Assembly: GCF_029953285.1 (NCBI RefSeq)
Contig: NZ_JASAOI010000092.1
Location: 1 to 40,166 of the forward strand
Source: Yinghuangia seranimata
Lineage (GTDB): Bacteria > Actinomycetota > Actinomycetes > Streptomycetales > Streptomycetaceae
DNA length: 40,166 nt
Reading direction: 5' to 3'
Shown: piece by piece, positions 29,887-38,023 of the stretch
How the letters are laid out: every line of letters begins with the position of its first letter
Position numbering within the stretch: position 1 is the stretch's first letter
Notes under the pieces: model-generated
The model's database searches: none
What the model saw: the letters and a program-made list of their open reading frames with translations, nothing else
Told to the model about the DNA's origin: nothing
Translations under genes and position numbers: made by a program

Positions 29887-31221
29887 ATGAGCACGACCCT
29901 CCCCAACGCCCCCGGAACCGCGCCGGACACCGACGCGCCCGGCCCCGCCGGCGCCGAGACCGCCGGATACCGCCTCGGCCCGCTGTACCTCACGTTGCCG
30001 CTGGCCAACATCGCGCTGTACATGATCTGGATCGGCGTCGGCAGCTTCCTGATCCCGTTCCAGGTGGCGCAGATCACCGGGAGCAACGACACCGACGCGC
30101 TGTCAACCGCGTCGACCACCGGCGCCGTGCTGGCGACCGTCGGGAACCCGCTGTTCGGGCTGCTGTCCGACCGCACCCGCTCGCGCTTCGGACGCCGCAC
30201 GCCGTGGATCCTGCTGTGCGCGGGCGTCGGCTCGCTCGCGCTGGTCGGCCAGGCGCACGCGTCCTCGATCGCAATGCTCGGCCTCAGCTGGGGCGTCGTG
30301 CAGTTCTTCCTGAACGGCTACATGGCCGCCTCGACCGCCGCGATGCCCGACCGCGTGCCCGCGCGCCGCTACGGCGTCTTCTCGGCGCTCGTGGGGCTCG
30401 GCATCCCGCTGGCCACGATCGTCGCGTCGCTGATCATCGGCGGCGTGCCGGGTGAGAAGTTCGGGCTGTCGGGCACCATCGGCGGCTTCGACGGCCGGTT
30501 CATGGGCACCGACGGGTACTACCTGATCGCCGCGATCGTCATGGCGTCCGCGCTGGTCTTCGTGGTCGTGTCGCCCGACAAGTCGTCGAAGGACCTGCCG
30601 CGCGAGCCGTTCAGCGCCAAGGAGTTCCTGTCGGGGTTCTGGGTGAGCCCGCGCAGGTACCCGGACTTCGCGTGGGCGTTCTGCTCGCGCTTCGGCGTCA
30701 TGCTCGGCTACTGGATCATCAGCGTCTACACGATGTACCTGCTCGCCGACTACATCGGCATCGCGGGCGAGGACCTCGGCGCGGTCATGGGCTTCCAGCT
30801 CATCGTCAACGCCCTCGCCACGGTCGCGGCGTCGATGCTCGTGGGGCCGCTCGTGGACCGGGTGGGGCGGCTCAAGCCGTTCGTGCTCGTGTGCGGCGTG
30901 GGCTCGGCGGTGTCGCTGGCCATCCCGATGCTGTCGGCGACCGAGACCGGCATGACGTGGTTCCAGATCGTCAACGGCGTGTTCTTCGGCACCTACATGG
31001 CCGTCGACCTGGCGCTCATGACCCGCGTGCTGCCGCCGGCCGCCGAGGTCGGCAAGAACCTGGGGCTGGTCAACATCGCGGCGGCAGGGCCGCAGATCGT
31101 CGCCCCGACGGTCGCGGGCTGGATCGTCGACGCCGGCGGCTACGACGCGATGTTCCCGATCTCCGCGGCGGTGTCCCTGGCGGGGGCGCTGCTGGTGCTG
31201 GGGGTCAAGGGCGTCAAGTAG
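29887..31221 (+). CDS. MFS transporter, GPH/12-TM type
   Basis: A 444-residue membrane protein with about 12 hydrophobic segments. It contains LLSDRTRSRFGRRTPWIL, a motif A variant typical of sugar:cation symporters of the GPH family and related MFS carriers, and a matching LVDRVGRLKPFVL in the second half. The start is ATG 29887, with no good Shine-Dalgarno sequence; ATG 29878 is possible. The substrate is unknown, perhaps a glycoside or organic acid. It is convergent with the frameshifted AraC gene, 35 nt apart. No regulon palindrome precedes it, so it may be outside the amine regulon. Confidence 0.83.
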   Translation: MSTTLPNAPGTAPDTDAPGPAGAETAGYRLGPLYLTLPLANIALYMIWIGVGSFLIPFQVAQITGSNDTDALSTASTTGAVLATVGNPLFGLLSDRTRSRFGRRTPWILLCAGVGSLALVGQAHASSIAMLGLSWGVVQFFLNGYMAASTAAMPDRVPARRYGVFSALVGLGIPLATIVASLIIGGVPGEKFGLSGTIGGFDGRFMGTDGYYLIAAIVMASALVFVVVSPDKSSKDLPREPFSAKEFLSGFWVSPRRYPDFAWAFCSRFGVMLGYWIISVYTMYLLADYIGIAGEDLGAVMGFQLIVNALATVAASMLVGPLVDRVGRLKPFVLVCGVGSAVSLAIPMLSATETGMTWFQIVNGVFFGTYMAVDLALMTRVLPPAAEVGKNLGLVNIAAAGPQIVAPTVAGWIVDAGGYDAMFPISAAVSLAGALLVLGVKGVK

Positions 31222-31256
31222 GGCCCGACCGAGAGGAGCGGGGCGGGCGGGGCGGG

Positions 31257-32265
31257 TCAGCCGTCGGCGGCCCCGCCGCCCGCGCGGTACGCGCTGGGGG
31301 ACACGCCGTACCGCTCCCGGAACACCCGGCTGAACCGCGCGGCGTCCCCGATGCCCCACCGGGCCGCGACACCGCTCACCGGGACGCCGCGCAGCGCGGG
31401 GTCGGCCAGGTCGCGGCGGATCCGCTCCAGGCGGCGCTCGCGCACGTGGCGGGCCACCGACACCTCGTGGTCCTCGAACAGCAGGTGCAGGTAGCGCGTC
31501 GAGATGAAGTGCGCCCCGGCGATGGCCGCGGGGTCGAGGTCGGGGTCGTCGAGGTGGTCCTCGATCCACGCCATGACGCGCCCGCAGGGCACGGCGCTGG
31601 GCGTCGGGGTCGGCGGGCGGCTCCGACGCCGCGTCGGCCTCGGCGTCCGGATGCCCGGCCAGCAGCTCGGCCGCCACCGCGCGGCACAGCGCGGCGACGG
31701 CGTCCGCGACGTGCGGCGCGGCGCCGGACGCGGGCGCGCGGGAGCCGGTGTCGGCGGTCGCCTCGGTCAGCAGCGCGGCGAGGAGCGCGGCCGTCCCCTG
31801 CCCGGTGTCGACGGGCAGCCCGGTGACCGCGGCGAACCGCTCCGGCGCCGTCCCGAGCAGCGCCCGGGGCAGCACCAGCTGCGCGACCCGGAAGGGGCTG
31901 TCGAAGTCGATCCGGTACGGCCGGGTCGCGTCGGTGATGACCAGCCGCCCCGGATGCAGCGCGCCCCCGTGGCCGTCCTGCACGGCCGTGCCGCGGCCGT
32001 CGAGCACCAGGACGACGTCGTACGCGTCGGTGTGTTGGCGGGCGACGTCGGTCGGCGTGCGGTGGAAGTGGTGCGGGGACGCCTCGATGCGGGCGAGGTC
32101 GATGGCACCGACGGGCCGGTGCCGCAGGCGGCCCTGGAAGCCGTGGTCGGCGCGCCCGCCGACGGGTTCCAGCTCGGCGGCGAAGAAGGTGTCGCGGACG
32201 AGGGTGCGCCAGGCGTCGAAGTCGGTGACGGTGTCGTCACTGGGCGCGCTGAATCGGTTCAACAT
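31257..32265 (-). pseudogene. AraC-family regulator interrupted by a frameshift
   Basis: The N-terminal part, from ATG 32265, reads MLNRFSAPSDDTVTDFDAW and continues with an AraC-binding/FeaR-like sensor (RQHTDAYDVVLVLDGRGTA, LVITDATRPYRIDFDSPF) to about residue 229. The C-terminal DNA-binding domain (MAWIEDHLDDPDLD..., SVARHVRERRLERIRRDL, SVSRVF-like second helix GDAARFSRVFRERYGVSPS) lies in another frame, ending at 31257. One missing base near 31577-31590 restores RARVMAWIEDHL and one continuous protein of about 335 residues. It is either a pseudogene or a sequence error. If functional it would be an activator; its target is unknown. Confidence 0.72.
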
Positions 32266-32369
32266 GGGTCGTCATATAGAAGGCTGCCGGAGGACCCGCG
32301 TCAAGGCGGGCCCGGCGGCTGGGACGACAGGGGCGGGAGCGCAGGGAAGGGCATGGGAGGGGCAAGGGA

Positions 32370-32405
32370 GGGGCGGGTGCGCCCGTCCCTTGACGCACCC
32401 GCCCC
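32370..32405. terminator. Terminator hairpin after the GNAT-AAA+ gene
   Basis: A perfect 12-bp stem (GGGGCGGGTGCG / CGCACCCGCCCC) with a 12-nt loop, downstream of the minus-strand stop at 32447 and upstream of the AraC start. Confidence 0.75.
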
Positions 32406-32446
32406 CGTCCGGAAGCCCCCGCTATGTGTGTCGCCTATATGTGTCG

Positions 32447-33730
32447 CTACACCCGCGCGTGCGTGGTGATGTCCACCCGGAAGTCGGCGACCATCCCGGG
32501 CGTCACCGTCGGACGGCACTGGGCGACCGCCTCCAGGAAGTCGTCGGTCCCGGCGCCCTCGGTCGCCCGCGCGGGAGTGTCCAGGTCGCGCTCGAACGAC
32601 GCCTGGGCCGCGATCCGGGCCGCGTGGTCGATGTCGGCCGGCGTGAACAGCTCGCTCGCGCGCACCAGCGCCTCGAGGTCCACGTCCGGGCGGCGGGCGT
32701 GCGCGTACCGCGCCCACATCGCCCGCCGGGCCGCGCCGTCCGGCGTGCCGATCGGGATCACGTAGTCGAACCGCCCCGGGCGCAGGAACGCCGGGTCCAG
32801 CGACCGCACCGAATTCGTCGCACACACCAGCAGCCGCTCCCCGCGCTCGCGGAACGCCGGGATGAGCTTGAGGAGTTCGTTCGTCACCGAGTGCGTGCCG
32901 CCGGGCGTCGTACCGGACTCGAACTGCCGCACCGGCGCGATCTCCTCGACCTCGTCGATGAACACCACCACCCGGTCGAGCTCCCCGATACGGGAGAAGG
33001 CGTCACGCAGCGCCGCGGCCAGGTTGCCGCTGTCCGCGAGACGCGACGGCAGCAGCTCCACGAACGGCCAGCCGAGCCGCGAGGCGATCGCCCGCGCGAA
33101 CGTCGTCTTGCCCGTCCCGGGCGGACCGAACAGCGCGATCGCGCGCGGCGGTTCCACCCCGTGCCGGTCGGCCCGCTCCGGGTCGGCCAGCGGCAGCACC
33201 ACGCGGCGCTCGATGAGGGTCTTCTCCTCCTCCATGCCGGCCAGCCGCGACCACAGGTCGGCCGGCAGCACGCGGCCGCCCAGCTGCTCGAGCACGTCGG
33301 CGGAACGGTCGTCGACCGGCTCCAGCTTCTCGAAGTAGGCCACCGCCGGACGCCGGTCGTAGCCCGCCTTGTGCAGGCCCTCCTGCAGGAGGTCCTCCTC
33401 CGGCAGGACGTACGCGATGCGCCGCACCCGCAGCTCGACCAGCCGCCGCTCCAGGGCCAGCAGCAGCGTGCTGGCCAGCCCGAGGCCGCGCAGCGACGGG
33501 GCGAGGGCGATGCGCATGACCCAGGCCCGCCCCTCGGCGACGGTGGCCAGCGCGGCGCCGACGACCTCGCCGTCCCGCCGCGCCACGACGGCCGGCTGCC
33601 GGGCCGTCAACGCGGTGATGCACTCGGCGACCGAGAACACCGAGTCCTGCCCGATGCCCGACGTCGTGTCGATCAGGTGCACGACGGCGGCGAGGTCGTC
33701 GTCGCGGTACTCCTGCACGATCCAGCCCAT
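32447..33730 (-). CDS. GNAT acetyltransferase-AAA+ ATPase fusion
   Basis: A 427-residue two-domain protein. Residues 1-137 look like a GNAT N-acetyltransferase, with VMRIALAPSLRGLGLASTLL as the acetyl-CoA loop (RGLGLA, 81-86). Residues about 145-427 form an AAA+ domain related to Cdc48/FtsH-type ATPases: Walker A GPPGTGKT (202-209), Walker B VVVFIDEVEE (254-263), sensor LLVCATNS, then the Arg-finger region DPAFLRPGRFD and a small helical lid. ATG 33730 follows GGAGG. The partner and substrate are unknown; it could couple ATP-driven remodelling to acetylation of a client. Apparently monocistronic. Confidence 0.85.
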   Translation of the reverse strand: MGWIVQEYRDDDLAAVVHLIDTTSGIGQDSVFSVAECITALTARQPAVVARRDGEVVGAALATVAEGRAWVMRIALAPSLRGLGLASTLLLALERRLVELRVRRIAYVLPEEDLLQEGLHKAGYDRRPAVAYFEKLEPVDDRSADVLEQLGGRVLPADLWSRLAGMEEEKTLIERRVVLPLADPERADRHGVEPPRAIALFGPPGTGKTTFARAIASRLGWPFVELLPSRLADSGNLAAALRDAFSRIGELDRVVVFIDEVEEIAPVRQFESGTTPGGTHSVTNELLKLIPAFRERGERLLVCATNSVRSLDPAFLRPGRFDYVIPIGTPDGAARRAMWARYAHARRPDVDLEALVRASELFTPADIDHAARIAAQASFERDLDTPARATEGAGTDDFLEAVAQCRPTVTPGMVADFRVDITTHARV

Positions 33731-33914
33731 GGCCCAGCCTCCAGCGGTACGAGACGTCGAGTGCCGAACGCTAGGGGGAGCCCCGGGGTCGGGACTTTCG
33801 CCGGAATGGACAAGACGGGGCGGGCGAGTGCGCCGGGCAGGGGCTTGACCGGCCGGAGGGGGCGTCGGCCGGGGCGCCGGGACCGTCGGACGGCAGCGCG
33901 ACGCAACGCGCATA

Positions 33915-33947
33915 GAACCCGCGCCGAACCCGCGCCAAATCCGCGCC
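33915..33947. repeat. Three 11-bp direct repeats in a gene-free interval
   Basis: GAACCCGCGCC at 33915-33925 and 33926-33936, with AAATCCGCGCC at 33937-33947. They lie in the 339-nt interval between the divergent GNAT-AAA+ and channel-like genes. I see nothing else there beyond the presumed promoters. Confidence 0.7.
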
Positions 33948-34069
33948 GCTCCCGCAGGCACACCGCATCCAGGCAGCGCGAACCCGCCGGCGGTCGCCAT
34001 TGAGGCATTCGGGGTGACCCGCGTCGCAACTGTGCGTGGCAGACGTTTGGTTGCGGCAGGGTAGGGCTC

Positions 34070-36181
34070 ATGCCCTTCGTACCTGATCAGGGAATCCCGC
34101 GCGAGGCCGGGCCGAACGGTGCATCGCAGGCCGCCCCGCGGGCCGCCGGCATGGTGGTGTGCGGCGACGACGCCCTCGCCTACCGGCTCACCGCGGAGCT
34201 GGCCCGGTTGTACGAGCAACCGGTCACCGCCCTCGTTCCCTCCGCGCACACGGGCAGCGGGCTGCGGATAGCGGAACTGGCCCGTTCGGAAGGGCTGCCG
34301 GTCACGGTGCGCGAGGCAGCCGACCCCAGCGAGGCGGCGCTGATGCTCGCCGGAGTGCAGTACGCGGAGGCGATCGCGCTGACGTACTCCGACGACCAGA
34401 CCAACATCCACGCCGCGTTACGCGCCCGGCGGATCAACCCGTCGGTGCGGCTGGTGATCCGCCTGTTCAACCGCAAGCTGGGCCGGTACCTGGAGGATCT
34501 GCTCGCGCGCTCGGTCGCCCAGCCGGGGGTGCGCGGGCGGGAGGACGCCACGACCACCGTCCTGTCGGACGCCGACACGGCGGCCCCCGCCCTGGTGGCG
34601 GCCGCGCTCGCGGGGCAGCGGAGCCGGATCGTCGAGGCGGACGGTCTCCTGCTGCGGGCCGCGGACCGGGCCGTCGGTGAGCCGGTCGGACCGGGGGAGC
34701 TGTGCACGCTGGCGCTGCTGTCGGACCCGGCGGCGTCGCTGCCGGACCCGGTCGGCGGGGCGGCCCCGGGGCCGCGGCTGCTGCCGGACGACGACGAGGC
34801 GTCCGCGTCGCTCGCGGGCCGCGGCCGCGTGGTGCTGGAGGCGGTGACCCGTCAGGTGGCCGCGTCGCCGCCGCTCGCGCCGCTGAACCGCATTCCGCGT
34901 CGCTTCCCGCTGCGCGAACTGTTCTCCTGGCGGCTGATGTTGGTCGTCGCCGGGCTGCTGACGCTGGAGCTGTTGTTCGCGCTGCTCACGTGGCGGGTGA
35001 CGGACGATCCGCCGCTGCGGGCCGCGTACCTGTCGCTGCTGGACCTGCTGAGCATGGGCGATCCGGCGATCGGCGCGAGCAAGGGCCGGCAGATCCTCCA
35101 GCTGATGTCCGGTCTCACCGGACTCGCTTTGCTGCCGGTGCTGTTCGCGGTCGTGCTGCAGGCGCTCAGCTCGTTCCGTACCGCCAGCGCCCTGCGTCAG
35201 CCGCCGCGCGGGCTGTCGGGCCACATCGTGCTCATGGGCCTGGGCAGGGTCGGCAGCCGGGTGCTGGACCGGCTGCACGCGCTCGGTGTCGACGTCGTGT
35301 GCGTGGAGCGGGACCCGAAGGCGCGCGGCGTGGCCCTGGCGCGCACGCTGCACGTGCCGGTCGTGCTCGGAGACGCGACGCAGGACGGCGTGTTGGAGTC
35401 CGCGCTGATCGAACGCGCTTCCGCAGTATTGGCGTTGACCAGCAGCGACAGCTCGAACCTGGAGACCGCGCTGTACGCGCGGGAGTACAGGCCGGACATC
35501 CGCGTCGTGATGCGGCTGTTCGACGACGACTTCGCCGCCGTCGTCAACCAGGCCATGCGCGCGTCCTACCCGCAGGCGACCACCCGCAGCCGCAGCGTGT
35601 CGACGCTCGCCGCACCCGCCTTCGCCGCCGCGATGATGGGACGTCAGATCCTGGGGGCGCTGCCGGTCGAGCGGAACGTCCTGGTGTTCGTCGCGCTCGA
35701 GGTCGGACGGCACGCGGACCTCCGCGGCCGCACCGTCGACGAGGTGTTCCGGCCCGGCGCGTGGCGCGTGCTGGCCCTCGACGTCGCCGACCCCGACGAA
35801 CGCCGCCCGAACCTCGGCGCGGCCGCCAACCCGGGGCGACACGGAGAGCACGAGCCCGAGCTCGCGTGGGGGCTGCACGAGGGCTACGTCCTCCAGGACG
35901 ACGACCGGGTGGTGCTGGCCACGACCCGCCGCGGCCTGGCGACGCTGCTCCAGACCCACGACGGCGACCGGACCCCGGCGGCGGGTGTCGTGCTGGGGAC
36001 GCCGCCTGCCGACCCGCGGGGAGATCCGCAGGTCGGCCCGCCTGCCGACCCGCCTGTCGGCCCGCCTGCCGAGCCGCCGGTGGACCTGCCGACCGGAGCA
36101 TCGGCCGACGGGTCGGAACCCCCGTTGCCCGACCCCTCCGACCCCTCCGACCCCGACGGTGACCGCGCGGCAACGGGTTAG
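34070..36181 (+). CDS. Two-RCK (TrkA-N) channel-like membrane protein with atypical pore
   Basis: A 703-residue protein laid out as RCK - TM - pore-like loop - TM - RCK. The first nucleotide fold (about 27-150) has a degenerate glycine motif (VVCGDDALAYRL). Transmembrane segments are at about 288-308 and 341-366, with a re-entrant-like loop AYLSLLDLLSMGDPAIG between them, where potassium channels have TVGYG. The second RCK starts with HIVLMGLGRVGSRVLDRL (385-402), a canonical NAD motif. The C-terminal 70 residues are a Pro/Asp-rich repeat tail (PPADP/PPVGPP). It may gate cation flux in response to nucleotides; selectivity is unclear. The S4 gene follows by 8 nt. Confidence 0.82.
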   Translation: MPFVPDQGIPREAGPNGASQAAPRAAGMVVCGDDALAYRLTAELARLYEQPVTALVPSAHTGSGLRIAELARSEGLPVTVREAADPSEAALMLAGVQYAEAIALTYSDDQTNIHAALRARRINPSVRLVIRLFNRKLGRYLEDLLARSVAQPGVRGREDATTTVLSDADTAAPALVAAALAGQRSRIVEADGLLLRAADRAVGEPVGPGELCTLALLSDPAASLPDPVGGAAPGPRLLPDDDEASASLAGRGRVVLEAVTRQVAASPPLAPLNRIPRRFPLRELFSWRLMLVVAGLLTLELLFALLTWRVTDDPPLRAAYLSLLDLLSMGDPAIGASKGRQILQLMSGLTGLALLPVLFAVVLQALSSFRTASALRQPPRGLSGHIVLMGLGRVGSRVLDRLHALGVDVVCVERDPKARGVALARTLHVPVVLGDATQDGVLESALIERASAVLALTSSDSSNLETALYAREYRPDIRVVMRLFDDDFAAVVNQAMRASYPQATTRSRSVSTLAAPAFAAAMMGRQILGALPVERNVLVFVALEVGRHADLRGRTVDEVFRPGAWRVLALDVADPDERRPNLGAAANPGRHGEHEPELAWGLHEGYVLQDDDRVVLATTRRGLATLLQTHDGDRTPAAGVVLGTPPADPRGDPQVGPPADPPVGPPAEPPVDLPTGASADGSEPPLPDPSDPSDPDGDRAATG

Positions 36182-36189
36182 GGTGAGGC

Positions 36190-36630
36190 ATGGCAGCAGC
36201 ACAGTCCGACGGCCCGGCCACCGGCACCCCCGCGACGGCTCCGGGCCACGGCCTGCCCGCGGAGCCCAGCGGCCCGGTGCGGGTCGACGCGTGGCTGTGG
36301 TCGGTACGGCTGACCAAGACCCGCTCGATGGCCGCCACCGCGTGCAAGGCCGGCCATGTCCGGGTGAACGGCGACCGCGCCAAGCCCGCCCAGACGCTCA
36401 AGGTCGGCGACGAGGTGCGGCTGCGGCACGACGGGCGTGAGCGGATCGTCGTGGTCCGGCGGCTGCTCCTCAAACGGGTCGGCGCGCCGGTCGCCGTCGC
36501 GTGCTACACCGACAACAGCCCGCCGCCCCCGCCGAAGGAGGTCGCGGCGGCCGTCGGCATCCGCGACCGGGGCACCGGCCGTCCGACCAAGCGGGACCGG
36601 CGCGTCATGGATCAGCTGCGCGGTATCTGA
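36190..36630 (+). CDS. S4-domain RNA-binding protein, Hsp15-like
   Basis: A 146-residue protein. An S4 RNA-binding domain spans about 30-90 (VRVDAWLWSVRLTKTRSMAATACKAGHVRVNGDRAKPA, then VGDEVRLRHDGRERIVVV). The basic tail (GRPTKRDRRVMDQLRG) resembles the heat-shock ribosome-binding protein Hsp15. The N-terminal 28 residues are an Ala/Pro-rich extension. ATG 36190 lies 8 nt after the channel-like gene, with GTGAGG just upstream, so it is probably co-transcribed. Hsp15 rescues stalled 50S-tRNA complexes in E. coli; a similar role is inferred here. Confidence 0.85.
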   Translation: MAAAQSDGPATGTPATAPGHGLPAEPSGPVRVDAWLWSVRLTKTRSMAATACKAGHVRVNGDRAKPAQTLKVGDEVRLRHDGRERIVVVRRLLLKRVGAPVAVACYTDNSPPPPPKEVAAAVGIRDRGTGRPTKRDRRVMDQLRGI

Positions 36631-36686
36631 TATCCCACCTGCGAGGTCCGCGACGGGCGGACGCTTCGTGGGATCGGGAGGACCGC

Positions 36687-37115
36687 ATGGCGGACGACGC
36701 GGTGGTGGTCGGGTACGACGTCGGCGATGCCACGGCGCGCGCGATGGTCGAGCGCGTGGTGGCCAGGGCCCGGGCGACGGGGCGTGCGGTCACCGTGGCC
36801 GTGGTCGACTCGGCCGGCGTGCTGGTCGCGTTCGCACGGATGGACGGCGCACTGCGGTTCAGCGCAGGCCTGGCCACCGAAAAGGCGCGCACAGCCGCGT
36901 CCTTCGGCCGTCCGACCGCGTTCATGGAGAGCATGATGGCCGAACGCCCGGTCTTCGCCCAGAGCTTCACCAACCAGGGCAACTGGTACCTGGGCCGCGG
37001 CGGCTACCCGCTCCTCCACGACGGAAAGCCGGTAGGCGGCATCGGCGTCAGCGGCGACGAGGCCGACTTCGAGGACGACCTGGCCCGCGAGGAGGCGGAG
37101 GCCTTCGGGGGTTGA
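36687..37115 (+). CDS. HbpS/GlcG-like heme-binding family protein (DUF336)
   Basis: A 142-residue cytosolic protein of the GlcG/HbpS/Cob(I)alamin-adenosyltransferase-associated family: AVTVAVVDSAGVLVAFARMDGA near residues 31-52, TEKARTAASFGRPTAF, and GGIGVSGDEADFEDDLAREEAEAF at the end. No signal peptide, unlike secreted Streptomyces HbpS. ATG 36687 is preceded by GGGAGGA. Members bind heme or other small molecules; no specific role can be assigned. It is followed by a 908-nt gene-free region. Confidence 0.83.
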   Translation: MADDAVVVGYDVGDATARAMVERVVARARATGRAVTVAVVDSAGVLVAFARMDGALRFSAGLATEKARTAASFGRPTAFMESMMAERPVFAQSFTNQGNWYLGRGGYPLLHDGKPVGGIGVSGDEADFEDDLAREEAEAFGG

Positions 37116-37274
37116 GGGGGTGCGGGCTCGGCTACCGGGCTGCGGCCCACTCCGAGGCGGGGACGCGTCTTTGGCGTGCGAGCGAGCCGCCATGTGCGGG
37201 GTGGGGCTCGGTCGTTGCGGCGTGGAGACCATCGGCCATGCATGGTCCCCTGTCCTGTCTGCCGGCGGTGGCCA

Positions 37275-37429
37275 CCTCCCCCTCCCGATTTGTGATTGTC
37301 CGCGCGGCCGGTCGCCTGTCAAGGCGCGGTGGATCTTCCACGGACAGGTAACCTGTCGCGTGGTGGTGGGGGCGCCTTGACAGGCGCCCGGCCGCGCTTA
37401 AAACCGCGGCAACTATCGGGAGGGGGAGG
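37275..37429. repeat. Inverted pair 1 of the nested palindrome
   Basis: Outer 15-bp exact arms (37275-37289 and 37415-37429) enclose inner 26-bp arms matching in 25 of 26 positions (37302-37327 and 37372-37397). The 44-nt centre holds a further palindrome, GACAGGTAACCTGTC (37343-37357). Found in the gene-free interval 37116-38023. Confidence 0.85.
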
Positions 37430-37586
37430 CGGTGTGGAGGCGCAGTGCGTGCGTTGCGTTGCCGAGCTGCGGTTCCAGCGTGGGGCGGGCGGGCGACCGC
37501 CTTTGACGACCGGTGACCGGGCTCCATGGGTCTCATATCGCGCCAAATCGGGGCATTGAGGCGGCCGAATCCCTATTGACTTTGCG

Positions 37587-37630
37587 TCAAAAGAACCAAA
37601 TGGCCACATGTTGCCATCTGGTTCTTTTGA
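37587..37630. repeat. 44-bp AT-rich central palindrome
   Basis: Two 22-nt arms match in 20 of 22 positions around a central CATG (arms begin TCAAAAGAACCA and end TGGTTCTTTTGA). The sequence is far more AT-rich than its surroundings. Its centre (37608.5) is also the centre of symmetry of the flanking repeat pairs. It may be a binding site, hairpin RNA or bidirectional terminator. Confidence 0.85.
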
Positions 37631-37780
37631 AAACCGTTGTCAGTGAGAGGTGAGAGGTCGGCGACCGCGGCCCGGCGGCGCGACCCGTCCCGGCGCCCGG
37701 CCGACACCGACCGGCAGCGCCGGGCGCCCGCCACGCTGGGACCGCAGCCCGGCGACGCGTAGCGAGGGAGCGGCGCCACA

Positions 37781-37943
37781 CCTCCCGCCCCTCCCGCAGG
37801 TGCCAAGGATGTTCAGCGCGGACGGCCCGCGGGTCAAGCCGCCCCCTCCACCCCGGGACAGGCCGCCTTCAACAGCGTTGGTCATGCTGCGGCTTGACGC
37901 GCGGGACGGCCGCGCGAAAATCGAAAGCGGGAGGGGCGGGAGG
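37781..37943. repeat. Inverted pair 2 of the nested palindrome
   Basis: Outer 17-bp exact arms (37781-37797 and 37927-37943) enclose inner 27-bp arms matching in 24 of 27 positions (37816-37842 and 37889-37915). The arms resemble those of pair 1 (CCTCCC-rich box, GCGCGG box, GTCAAG-GCGC/CCGC box). A separate 7-bp hairpin lies at 37964-37993. Confidence 0.85.
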
Positions 37944-38023
37944 CCACCAACAACGGTGCAGGCCAGGGACGGTGCAGCCCGGCGCGGTCCCTGCCCCCTC
38001 GTGCGAGCCTGCGGCAGGTCCGG

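Noticed and set aside
34040-34056. GTTTGGTTGCGG upstream of the channel-like gene as a regulon half-site
   Set aside because: Only one arm matches, and such 5-mers occur by chance.
37116-38023. Small genes in the nested-palindrome interval
   Set aside because: Open frames there have no ribosome sites, follow the repeat arms in both directions and resemble no protein.
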